Assembly (NCBI GenBank): GCA_031276055.1
Contig: JAISNW010000035.1
Span: 1 to 7,605 of the forward strand
DNA length: 7,605 nucleotides
DNA from: Deferribacteraceae bacterium
Lineage (GTDB): Bacteria; Chrysiogenota; Deferribacteres; Deferribacterales; JAISNW01
Direction: 5' to 3'
A program made the translations under genes and the position numbers. Shown here one piece after another: positions 1 to 6,145 of the stretch. Each line of letters opens with the position of its first letter. Within the stretch, counting starts at the first letter, position 1. Below the pieces are notes generated by a model, which did no database searches, was not told where the DNA came from, and was given only the letters and a program-made list of their open reading frames with translations.

Positions 1-59
1 TAAATTAGCGTAATTGATTTATTTTCATCTATAGCGAATTTTCAGTTGATGATTTAGAC
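1..59. repeat. AT-rich intergenic flank with short repeated words
   Basis: No gene is visible. The stretch contains words that recur on the other side of the inserted element. TAAATTAGCG at 1-10 recurs at 375-384, and ATTTATTTTCATC at 17-29 recurs at 453-465. GTTGATGATTT at 45-55 is present as its reverse complement at 470-480. AGCGTAATTG then ATTTATT at 7-23 resembles 490-510 with a 4-nt insertion. This looks like decayed intergenic repeat DNA; the repeat family is unknown. Confidence 0.4.
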
Positions 60-75
60 TACCCCGTCCGCATTT

Positions 76-107
76 CTTGCAACAGTTCGCAAGCTCACTA
101 TTGCAAG
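76..107. repeat. Left-arm outer hairpin of the MITE
   Basis: CTTGCAA (76-82) pairs with TTGCAAG (101-107) around an 18-nt loop. The right arm has the mirror-image hairpin at 287-318 with the same stem and loop length but a different stem sequence. Confidence 0.55.
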
Positions 108-130
108 GCGTCCACCCCTTGCACTTAAAA

Positions 131-166
131 CCCCGCTTTTTTATGCAAGCATAAAAAATGCGAGGG
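131..166. repeat. Left-arm inner hairpin of the MITE
   Basis: TTTTTTATGC (137-146) and GCATAAAAAA (149-158) form a perfect 10-bp stem with an AA loop. CCCCGC (131-136) can extend it by pairing with GCGAGGG (160-166), leaving small bulges. It is the mirror counterpart of the hairpin at 221-279. Confidence 0.6.
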
Positions 167-220
167 TGAAGGGGAATTTTCGGAAGGGGAATTTCGGGGC
201 CACCCTTGCACTCTTAAATT

Positions 221-279
221 CCCCTTTACCCTTTCGCCTTTTATGCCTGCATAAAAGAGAAAGGCATTAAGTAAAGGGG
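221..279. repeat. Right-arm long hairpin of the MITE
   Basis: Three nested stems are visible. CCCCTTTAC (221-229) pairs with GTAAAGGGG (271-279), CCTTT (230-234) with AAAGG (260-264), and CTTTTATGC (238-246) with GCATAAAAG (249-257) around a CT loop. The two 9-bp stems are perfect. As RNA or single-stranded DNA this would be a long stable stem. Confidence 0.65.
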
Positions 280-286
280 TGGCTGC

Positions 287-318
287 CTTCCGATAACGAA
301 CCTGTGAGTTGTCGGAAG
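287..318. repeat. Right-arm outer hairpin of the MITE
   Basis: CTTCCGA (287-293) pairs with TCGGAAG (312-318) around an 18-nt loop. Compared with the left-arm hairpin at 76-107, two base pairs are changed on both sides of the stem, so pairing is kept. Confidence 0.55.
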
Positions 319-334
319 AATTGCAGACGGGGTA

Positions 335-517
335 ATTATAAATCGCAAACTGTTGCCCACGCGACCGCTGAAAATAAATTAGCGGGCGGATTAATTGGAA
401 GAGTAAAAGAGCAAGATATAATACAATTTACATTTGGGATATTTTAACCGCAATTTATTTTCATCGGCAAAATCATCAACCTACAGATCAGCATAATTGG
501 AAGATTTATTGGACAGG
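335..517. repeat. Gene-free AT-rich spacer with short direct and inverted repeats
   Basis: No gene, RNA gene or clear terminator is seen between the MITE and the stop codon of the exported-protein gene. GAAAATAAATT (370-380) is the reverse complement of AATTTATTTTC (452-462), and both lie next to GCG/CGC. TAATTGGAAGA occurs at 392-402 and again at 494-504. Several words are shared with 1-55 left of the MITE, so the MITE seems to have landed inside an older repeat-rich spacer. Confidence 0.4.
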
Positions 518-2293
518 CTATTCCCACTTTAACGGAGTTCTATTTAGATAGCCGATATTACCATAAGTGTTCAAGAGGTTCATCTCCTCTTGAAAGATAG
601 GATCATATATCTGGTTGACCGTTTCAGTGCTTATATACCCCAAAACATAATAGATATTATCTTTAGAGAGCCATAGATCTGATTGAACAACGTATTCGGC
701 AGCCAATTGCGCTGTCCGCCCTCCGACCATCCATAGAAAACGTTTCTTTACCTCATCTGTGGGGAGGTTTTTAACTATCTCTATCTCCAGCATATTTTTC
801 ATAACCGCCCGCGCCACATCGTCGCGGATCTTCACCCTACTCTCTTTCAACGCGTCGGCTGCCGACTTCCCTGATTTCACAGCGGAAAATTCCGGCAGAT
901 CAGCCGGCCGCATCACCCAATCAGGAATAGCGCTGCCCGGCGCAAAAACGGGGGTTGGAATCTTTTCAAAGAGGGGGGCGGGGGGCGCGGGTTCTGCTGC
1001 GGGCGGCGGGGTTGGAAGGGGGAGGGAAACTTGAGGATCGCTGTCTGTAGATGCACTAGATACGTTCGGCGCGTTGCTGCGCGGGGGAGCGGGCGTCTGC
1101 GGGGGCTGTGGAGTCTGTGGAGTCTGCGCAGCCTGCGGCGCTTTAACAGCTGCCGTCTGCACTGTAGAAGGGGGCGTAGGTTTAGATGCGGCTGTCAATA
1201 TCCCCGAAAAACCGCTGCAAGCCTCTTTAGCATTAGGTGGCTTATCTTTTAATAGATAAGAGTTTATTCCGCTAATAAGTCCATTTGCAACTGCTTGACG
1301 GAAGAGCTCATTGCCGAAATAATCCAAACTAGGGGAGATAAAACCCACAGCATCGTTTAATATAACTATCCGCCCGACCTCTCTTCTCTGTTTAATATTA
1401 TAAAATTTTATACTATCTTTTGAAAAATTAAGGGCGCTGCCGTTAGGGAGTAAGAGAGATTTTCCATCTGTATTGTCAGAGTAAATAGCTCTCATGGCAG
1501 GGTAAGAGAATACTGAATACCTTCCGCCGCCGTCAACATGGAGATAATCGCCGTTTTTTGATATTTCGACATTCATAGCAGCGAGCGTTGATATACGCGT
1601 AAATATACTCTTATCGGGATTATAGCGGATAACCCCATCGCCTACCGCCAAAAAGACGCCATCAGCACCCTCTGATATTGCATAGATAGGGTAATCAAGG
1701 GAGAAAGAGTTTAAGCGCCTCCCTTGAAAGCTGACCTTTTCTAAATCTCCGTCAAAGCTCGCTGTGTAAATACTTCCATCTGTTTGGTCAACTAAGAGAT
1801 CGCTGATATTTTTTGAGCTTATACTCCAGATAATAGAAGGTGTTTTTGAATTGGACAACAATATTAATGAGTTATCAGACCAAGCCAGAATGTGCTCCCC
1901 TGATTGCAATATAGCTCTCAGAGGTTCATTAGGGGCAGCTTCGATGGCTGCAAGCTCTTTGCCGTCAAGGATGCTTATCTTCTTTAAGCTGTTTCCAACC
2001 GCCGCCCAGATTGCACCAATATCGTTTATATCCGCTGCAATCGCTTTAAGGGGCGCGTCCAGAGTAAACCTTCTAACCGTTGTGCACGTTATAGGGGAGA
2101 CGATAAATAGCTTGCCCGCGCTCTCGGTATTGACAGATACCGCTAAAGAACCGTCAGCTAACGGCGCGACGCTTGAGATTGCGCCGCCGAACTCTGAACT
2201 GTTATCCTGTGCAAAAGGTGCAGAGCTTATAAGAGAGAAGATAAAGATGATGATGCATATATAAACTTTGTGCTGAAAACCACTTGATCCCAC
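518..2293 (-). CDS. Exported beta-propeller-like protein with Pro-rich linker and C-terminal domain
   Basis: I do not recognise a named family for this 591-residue protein. Residues 1-28 look like a Sec signal peptide: a short polar start with H8 and K9, a hydrophobic run at about 11-27, and a probable cut after A-P-F-A (28/29). No lipobox cysteine is present, so the mature protein is likely periplasmic or secreted. Residues about 35-345 have repeating short beta-strand patterns (DGSL, DGKEL, TDGSIYTASFDGDL, NPDKS), as in WD40/YVTN-type propellers. Residues 370-445 are a low-complexity Pro/Ala/Thr/Gln linker with TPQTPQPPQTP-like repeats. Residues about 455-591 form a separate domain beginning I-P-D-W-V, which weakly recalls LPP20/FlgP-like envelope domains. 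The start is GTG at 2291-2293, supported by GAGGG at 2300-2304 with a 6-nt spacer and by the signal peptide that follows directly. It is transcribed alone from its own promoter. A structural or binding role in the envelope is inference. Confidence 0.8.
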   Translation of the reverse strand: MGSSGFQHKVYICIIIFIFSLISSAPFAQDNSSEFGGAISSVAPLADGSLAVSVNTESAGKLFIVSPITCTTVRRFTLDAPLKAIAADINDIGAIWAAVGNSLKKISILDGKELAAIEAAPNEPLRAILQSGEHILAWSDNSLILLSNSKTPSIIWSISSKNISDLLVDQTDGSIYTASFDGDLEKVSFQGRRLNSFSLDYPIYAISEGADGVFLAVGDGVIRYNPDKSIFTRISTLAAMNVEISKNGDYLHVDGGGRYSVFSYPAMRAIYSDNTDGKSLLLPNGSALNFSKDSIKFYNIKQRREVGRIVILNDAVGFISPSLDYFGNELFRQAVANGLISGINSYLLKDKPPNAKEACSGFSGILTAASKPTPPSTVQTAAVKAPQAAQTPQTPQPPQTPAPPRSNAPNVSSASTDSDPQVSLPLPTPPPAAEPAPPAPLFEKIPTPVFAPGSAIPDWVMRPADLPEFSAVKSGKSAADALKESRVKIRDDVARAVMKNMLEIEIVKNLPTDEVKKRFLWMVGGRTAQLAAEYVVQSDLWLSKDNIYYVLGYISTETVNQIYDPIFQEEMNLLNTYGNIGYLNRTPLKWE

Positions 2294-2299
2294 TTTAAG

Positions 2300-2304
2300 C
2301 CCTC
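2300..2304 (-). promoter_or_regulatory. Shine-Dalgarno site fixing the GTG start of the exported protein
   Basis: The minus strand reads GAGGG, then six bases, then GTG. No ATG lies in frame before the signal-peptide hydrophobic core, so this site supports the GTG start. Confidence 0.6.
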
Positions 2305-2320
2305 ATTATCTCGTCAAGCT

Positions 2321-2349
2321 ATTCTAATAAAAAATAGTCATGATAACAA
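2321..2349 (-). promoter_or_regulatory. Putative sigma70-type promoter for the exported-protein gene
   Basis: On the minus strand a -35 box TTGTTA (2344-2349) and a -10 box TAGAAT (2321-2326) are separated by exactly 17 bp. They match consensus at 4 of 6 and 5 of 6 positions. Transcription would start near 2314, giving a leader of about 20 nt that contains the GAGGG ribosome site. It is predicted by eye only. Confidence 0.45.
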
Positions 2350-2491
2350 GGCAAATATTGAACGATTTACAGCTGATTTTTTCAATAAATAACAAACTAT
2401 GTTTTTACTATATATTTCCCCTATATTTAATGGTTTAACTGTATTTTATTATCTCTATATAAAAATTTATTTTTATCTATAAGAAAAAATA

Positions 2492-2518
2492 TTGCAAAAA
2501 ATAGAAAATTGTTATAAA
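2492..2518 (+). promoter_or_regulatory. Weak candidate promoter for the zinc-ribbon gene
   Basis: TTGCAA (2492-2497) and TATAAA (2513-2518) lie in the AT-rich divergent region with a 15-bp spacer, shorter than the usual 16-18. Transcription would begin about 35-40 nt before the start codon. The surrounding A/T tracts offer other possible boxes. Confidence 0.3.
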
Positions 2519-2562
2519 GTAGAAGAAAGAGATCGTGATGCCCTTAGAACAGGAGGTGTATT

Positions 2563-2829
2563 ATGTCGCTTTATCTAATTATTGCAGCAGCTGCCTTTAT
2601 CTTTCTTGTTGTTGGGATAGTTTCTTACAGAAATAGTAGATGTCCGCATTGCGGAACGCACAACCTAAAATTTAAGTCTGCTAGGATAATAAAAGAGACT
2701 CCCGTGGCGTTGGTTCATGATGCAGGGAACGCCTTTACCCTTTACGGCAACAAGATTGAGGTTGAAACAACATTGCGCTGCACGATGTGCAATTTTGAAA
2801 CGAGCTACCGTTCAGAAAAGGTTGAATAG
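2563..2829 (+). CDS. Small membrane-anchored zinc-ribbon protein
   Basis: This 88-residue protein is not a family I can name. Residues 3-21 form one strongly hydrophobic membrane helix, followed by a basic stretch (R23, R26) that suggests an N-out, C-in topology. Two CxxC knuckles, C27-P-H-C30 and C73-T-M-C76, are arranged as in a zinc ribbon and probably bind one zinc on the cytoplasmic side. The 42 residues between them are mostly beta-type. The start is firm: AGGAGGTG at 2551-2558 is a near-perfect ribosome site 4 nt before the ATG. It is the only plus-strand gene here. It diverges from the exported-protein gene and converges on the serine acetyltransferase gene, with 8 bp between the stops, so its link to the sulfur operon is unproven. 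Confidence 0.82.
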   Translation: MSLYLIIAAAAFIFLVVGIVSYRNSRCPHCGTHNLKFKSARIIKETPVALVHDAGNAFTLYGNKIEVETTLRCTMCNFETSYRSEKVE

Positions 2830-2837
2830 CGAAGAGT

Positions 2838-3788
2838 TTATATCTGATAATCCCAGAATTCATTCTGATCAAACTCAACGGATTCACCGTGCGTGTGCAT
2901 AAACTGTAGTTCGGGGTTTCTTATGCTTACCTTTGTGTTTTTCGGCACGCTCTTCATTATAAAAGCATTAGAACCTATTACAGCGCCTTCGCCTATCACA
3001 GTTGCACCGCCGAAGATGGAGCAGCCTGAATATATGGTCACATTGTCCTCAATGGTGGGGTGGCGTTTCTGATTTTTCAGCGTCTGCCCGCCCCTTGTGG
3101 AGAGAGCGCCGAGTGTGACGCCTTGGTAAATTTTCACATGGTTGCCTATAACGGTGGTTTCTCCTATGACTATCCCTGTGCCGTGATCGATAAAGAAGTG
3201 GCGCCCAATGGTTGCGCCAGGGTGTATATCTATTCCAGTTAGGCTGTGGGCGTGCTCGGTCATCATTCTAGGGATTAACGGAACCCCCAATAGATAGAGT
3301 TCGTGCGCTAAACGGCTTACCATTATAGCGTATATGCCCGGATAGGAGAGGATGATGTCATCTTTGCTGAATGCAGCAGGGTCTCCGTCAAAGAAGCTTT
3401 CTATATCAGTCGCCAATATCTCGCGAAGTTTAGGCAGCCTTGAAAGGAAGTCAAAGGCGATCCTTTCAGCCCTTACGGGGATGCTTTCTTCATTTTCAGC
3501 CGAATACTGCAAAGAGCGCCCTATCTGCTTTTTTAGATTATATAGGAGGTTTTCAATCAGATTTCCTACATAATACTCGATGGACTCGTTTTGAAGGCGG
3601 ATATTGCCGAAAAAACCTGCAAAGATGACGCTTTGCAGATTCCCCAATATATCTGCCACAACAGCGGGGCTGATATGCTTTTTCCCATCGATCCTGATTA
3701 AGCCGTCAACATCGCGATAGCTCTGGACAAGGGAGTTTACAAGCCGCTTCATCTCCCCTTTTGTTTCATCTTTTGCTCTATTTGGCAT
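2838..3788 (-). CDS. cysE: Serine O-acetyltransferase (CysE/EpsC type)
   Basis: It transfers acetyl from acetyl-CoA to L-serine, making O-acetylserine, the carbon acceptor for sulfide or thiocarboxylate in cysteine synthesis. It is probably cytoplasmic. The 316 residues comprise an alpha-helical N-terminal part (about 1-175) and a left-handed beta-helix of hexapeptide repeats (about 180-290). Family signatures are D-G-D-P-A (134-138), S-L-T-G-I-D-I-H-P-G-A (182-192) with H189, D-H-G-T-G-I-V-I-G-E (201-210) with H202, and R-H-P-T-I (242-246). The C-terminal tail (291-316) does not end in the Ile pattern I would need to argue for CysK docking, although its last residue is Ile. The length is longer than E. 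coli CysE and fits the roughly 310-residue group often seen beside family 2A encapsulins. It is the last gene of the operon, 20 bp after the desulfurase stop. A modest AGGTG lies about 4 nt before the ATG. Confidence 0.93.
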   Translation of the reverse strand: MPNRAKDETKGEMKRLVNSLVQSYRDVDGLIRIDGKKHISPAVVADILGNLQSVIFAGFFGNIRLQNESIEYYVGNLIENLLYNLKKQIGRSLQYSAENEESIPVRAERIAFDFLSRLPKLREILATDIESFFDGDPAAFSKDDIILSYPGIYAIMVSRLAHELYLLGVPLIPRMMTEHAHSLTGIDIHPGATIGRHFFIDHGTGIVIGETTVIGNHVKIYQGVTLGALSTRGGQTLKNQKRHPTIEDNVTIYSGCSIFGGATVIGEGAVIGSNAFIMKSVPKNTKVSIRNPELQFMHTHGESVEFDQNEFWDYQI

Positions 3789-3808
3789 AATACACCTATT
3801 AACAGCGC

Positions 3809-5209
3809 TTACCGTGTTAATTCCAGCAGAACCCTCTTTAAGTACGCCGCCTCATCAAATGTGTTGTAAAACGCTATAGATGCGCGGACAGCACCCTCAA
3901 GCCCAAACCTGCGCAAGATCGGCTGAGCGCAGTGATGCCCTGCTCGAACGGCGATTCCCGCTTGGCTTAGATGCTTTCCCACCTCAGCATTGTCATGCCC
4001 TGCTAAAACAAAGGAGAGGATGCTCGCCTTATTTGCCGCTGTGCCTATTAATCTAAGCCCATTGATAGAACGGAGCTGTTCTGCTGCATATTGCAAAAGC
4101 TCCTGCTCATAGGCGGCGATCCGCTCGATACCGATGTTTGACACATAATCAAGAGCTGCTGCAAGCCCTACTGCATCTGCAATATTTCCGGTTCCTGCCT
4201 CAAATTTGGCGGGCGCTTTCTGATATATTGTGCGTTCAAAAGTTACATCCGCAATCATATTCCCGCCGCCCTGATACACCTTTGCAGCCTCTAAAAGCTC
4301 ACTCTTGCCGTAGAGCGCGCCTATACCGGTCGGTGCAAATATCTTATGCCCCGAAAAGACAAAAAAGTCCGCATCTAAAGCGGTGGCATTTAATGGGATA
4401 TGAGAAACAGATTGCGCCCCGTCCACTAAAACTTTCACCCCGTATCCGTGGGCTATCGCTATAAGCTCTTCTAGCGGGGTAATTGTGCCTAGTGCGTTTG
4501 AAACATGGGTGAATGCGGCAAATTTGGTGCGGGGGGTGAATAGCCTGTCATATTCTGAAAGGATAATCTGCCCACTATCATCTACAGGCGCCGCCTTTAC
4601 CACCGCACCCGCCTCTTCAGCTATAATCTGCCAAGGCACAATATTTGCGTGGTGTTCAAGGTAGGTTAAGACAATCTCATCCCCTCTATTTAAGAGCGGT
4701 TTTACAAAGCTATGGGCAACAAGGTTTATCCCTTCTGTAGTTCCGCGAACAAAGACGATATTATCCTTACTTTTAGCGCCTAAAAAACGGGCGGTCTTCT
4801 CCCTAGCGAGCTCAAACGCATCTGTTGCTCTAGCTGCAAGGGTGTGCGCCCCTCTATGAACGTTGGAGTTTTCATGCTCGTAAAAATATTTCAGCCGCTC
4901 AATAACCTGCCTCGGTTTCTGGGTGGTAGCGGCGTTGTCAAACCATACCAGCTGTTTGCCGTCTACCTTTTCAGAGAGGATGGGAAAATCCCTCCTTATC
5001 TCTTGAACAGGGAGTTTTACCGATCCCGCAGGAATTTTAGCGCTCTCATATCCCAACGTTGAAGGCAGAAGTATAGGGGAATAGGCGGGCGGTTCCTCTT
5101 TTGGAGAAAACTCAGGGAAGTAAGCCGCCGCAAAGCGGGCTATATCGGCTTCCTCAGGGAGCCCGTAATCTTTGGGAGATAGGAAACTATCTCGGATCGT
5201 TGTAGGCAT
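3809..5209 (-). CDS. Cysteine desulfurase, family 2A encapsulin cargo (SufS-like)
   Basis: This is a PLP enzyme that removes sulfur from L-cysteine, forming alanine and an enzyme persulfide. With the ATG at 5209 it has 466 residues. Numbered from that start, the catalytic core begins near residue 68. It contains F-D-N-A-A-T-T-Q-K-P (90-99), the PLP-stacking region L-E-H-H-A-N (184-189), the Schiff-base lysine K289 in S-G-H-K, and catalytic C427 in R-A-G-H-H-C-A-Q-P, typical of type II (SufS) enzymes. Ordinary SufS lacks the first 65 or so residues. This Pro-rich, low-order segment contains a short amphipathic stretch, L-P-E-E-A-D-I-A-R-F-A-A-A-Y-F (17-31), expected to dock on the inside of the shell. 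It is short compared with the long extension of the Synechococcus cargo. The gene overlaps the shell gene by 23 bp, suggesting coupled translation. An alternative ATG at 5230 would add 7 residues but has a poor ribosome site. Confidence 0.93.
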   Translation of the reverse strand: MPTTIRDSFLSPKDYGLPEEADIARFAAAYFPEFSPKEEPPAYSPILLPSTLGYESAKIPAGSVKLPVQEIRRDFPILSEKVDGKQLVWFDNAATTQKPRQVIERLKYFYEHENSNVHRGAHTLAARATDAFELAREKTARFLGAKSKDNIVFVRGTTEGINLVAHSFVKPLLNRGDEIVLTYLEHHANIVPWQIIAEEAGAVVKAAPVDDSGQIILSEYDRLFTPRTKFAAFTHVSNALGTITPLEELIAIAHGYGVKVLVDGAQSVSHIPLNATALDADFFVFSGHKIFAPTGIGALYGKSELLEAAKVYQGGGNMIADVTFERTIYQKAPAKFEAGTGNIADAVGLAAALDYVSNIGIERIAAYEQELLQYAAEQLRSINGLRLIGTAANKASILSFVLAGHDNAEVGKHLSQAGIAVRAGHHCAQPILRRFGLEGAVRASIAFYNTFDEAAYLKRVLLELTR

Positions 5210-6140
5210 AGTAATCACCGACTTCAACATCTTCCAAGACCGCTATGGCGTCATCAGCTAGGATAGCCGCCGAGCAGTATATAGATAAGAGGTATGAGGC
5301 TACGCCGTTATCGTCAACACCGCGAAAACGCACTGCTAGACCGCGGGATTGATCTCCTGGAAGCCCTGTCTGATAAAGCCCTATGACGCCCCGCTTGTGC
5401 TCTCCTGTTCTTACCAATAGTATATTGGTCTTCCCCTTCTGCCCTTTAGGGTTTTTTAAGCCGTCAACAAAGAGTTTATCGGTTGGAATTAGGGGGATGC
5501 CGCGCCATAATATGAACGTTCCGCCTGCTATATCGGCTGTAGTGGGAGGAACGCCGCGACGTGTGCACTCCCTTTCAAAGGCGGCTATCGCCCTAGGGTG
5601 CGCTAGGAAAAATGAAGGCTCTTTCCAAACCTTTGTTATAAGCTCATCTAAATCATCCGGCATAGGTGAACCGCAACGAGCTTTAATATGTTGAGATGGT
5701 GCGATATTTTTTAGCAAGCCGTAATCATCATTATTTATAATCTGGCTCTCTTGACGTTCTCGCAAACTCTCTATAGCAAGAGAGAGCTGCTCGGCGCTCT
5801 GATCAAAAGGTGCGCTGTAAACATCCGCAATCTTCGAATCAATATTGATTATAGTTGCAATAGAGTTAAGTTGATACTCCCTCGGCTTTGTCTGATACTC
5901 CAGATAGCCTTGTGGGATATTCTGGTTTTTAGGGTCTTGTGTGCATAAAACATCGAGAGGGGTTTCCCCTTCCACAACTCTGTTGACCCTGTAAATCCCA
6001 GCCTCAAGCCCCTTAAACTCCAAAAGGCGGGTAAGCCACCTAGGTGTAAGCGCCCCAAACTGCGGAGCTGTTTTTGTAACATTAGCAAGCTGATACGCTG
6101 CCTCGCGCCCTAGCGCATTGATTTTGTGCTGCTCAGACAT
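5187..6140 (-). CDS. srpI: Family 2A encapsulin shell protein (SrpI-like)
   Basis: It is an HK97-fold protein of 317 residues that should self-assemble into a hollow protein cage holding the desulfurase encoded next to it. Recognition rests on blocks shared with Synechococcus SrpI: A-A-Y-Q-L-A-N-V-T-K-T-A-P-Q (14-27), L-T-P-R-W-L (31-36), A-G-I-Y-R-V-N-R-V-V (47-56), P-R-E-Y-Q-L-N-S-I (86-94), Y-S-A-P-F-D-Q (108-114), D-D-L-D-E-L-I-T-K-V-W-K (162-173), P-S-F-F-L-A-H-P (175-182), W-R-G-I-P-L-I-P (212-219) and L-V-R-T-G-E (242-247). The length is right for 2A, and there is no cyclic-nucleotide-binding insert, which excludes family 2B. Family 2A cages of this type have been reported to store elemental sulfur. 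The ATG has a strong AAGGAGAT at 6146-6153. Family and role are confident; cage size and contents in this organism are inferred. Confidence 0.95.
   Translation of the reverse strand: MSEQHKINALGREAAYQLANVTKTAPQFGALTPRWLTRLLEFKGLEAGIYRVNRVVEGETPLDVLCTQDPKNQNIPQGYLEYQTKPREYQLNSIATIINIDSKIADVYSAPFDQSAEQLSLAIESLRERQESQIINNDDYGLLKNIAPSQHIKARCGSPMPDDLDELITKVWKEPSFFLAHPRAIAAFERECTRRGVPPTTADIAGGTFILWRGIPLIPTDKLFVDGLKNPKGQKGKTNILLVRTGEHKRGVIGLYQTGLPGDQSRGLAVRFRGVDDNGVASYLLSIYCSAAILADDAIAVLEDVEVGDYYAYNDPR
5215..5219 (-). promoter_or_regulatory. Ribosome site deciding the desulfurase start, inside the shell gene
   Basis: The minus strand reads GGTGA, five bases, then ATG at 5209. The upstream in-frame ATG at 5230 has only GGAAG touching the start codon, with no usable spacing. 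I therefore place the start at 5209. The site lies within the last codons of the shell gene. Confidence 0.5.
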
Positions 6141-6145
6141 AGACT

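Larger units (their letters stand above)
60..334. mobile_element. Putative MITE, 275 bp, TA-flanked, near-symmetric inverted repeat
   Basis: The ends are inverted repeats: TACCCCGTCCGCA at 60-72 and TGCAGACGGGGTA at 322-334 match at 12 of 13 positions. Similarity between the arms continues imperfectly inward through CTT-rich, CCACCCCTT and TTTTATGC blocks towards a centre near 197. The outermost bases are TA on both sides, which fits a TA target duplication as made by IS630/Tc1-mariner transposases. Removing the element joins GATTTAGAC-TA-ATTATAAATC. There is no open reading frame of note, so any movement would need a transposase supplied elsewhere. Each arm holds two hairpins listed separately, and 168-197 holds an imperfect tandem repeat (GAAGGGGAATTTTCGG then the same word minus one T). 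The family assignment is inferred. An alternative is a non-mobile repeat of the REP/ERIC type. Confidence 0.7.

Noticed and set aside
131..166. Hairpin 131-166 as an intrinsic terminator
   Set aside because: The stem is AT-rich at its tip, it is not followed by a clean T-run after a GC stem, and it lies more than 350 bp beyond the nearest stop codon. It fits better as part of the mobile element.
60..334. CRISPR array or tRNA-like structure in the repeat region
   Set aside because: There are only two mirror-image arms, no regularly spaced direct repeats with unique spacers, and no cloverleaf or CCA end.
1..517. Transposase or gene remnant in the left intergenic region
   Set aside because: No frame of useful length in either strand shows protein-like sequence; stop codons are frequent in all frames.
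759..1259. Plus-strand open frames opposite the proline-rich linker
   Set aside because: They encode Arg/Gly/Cys-rich low-complexity strings produced by reading the GC-rich linker backwards. They have no ribosome sites or family features.
5230..5230. ATG at 5230 as the cysteine desulfurase start
   Set aside because: It would lengthen the overlap with the shell gene to 44 bp, and its only purine-rich site abuts the ATG. The ATG at 5209 has GGTGA at 5-nt spacing. The choice remains uncertain.
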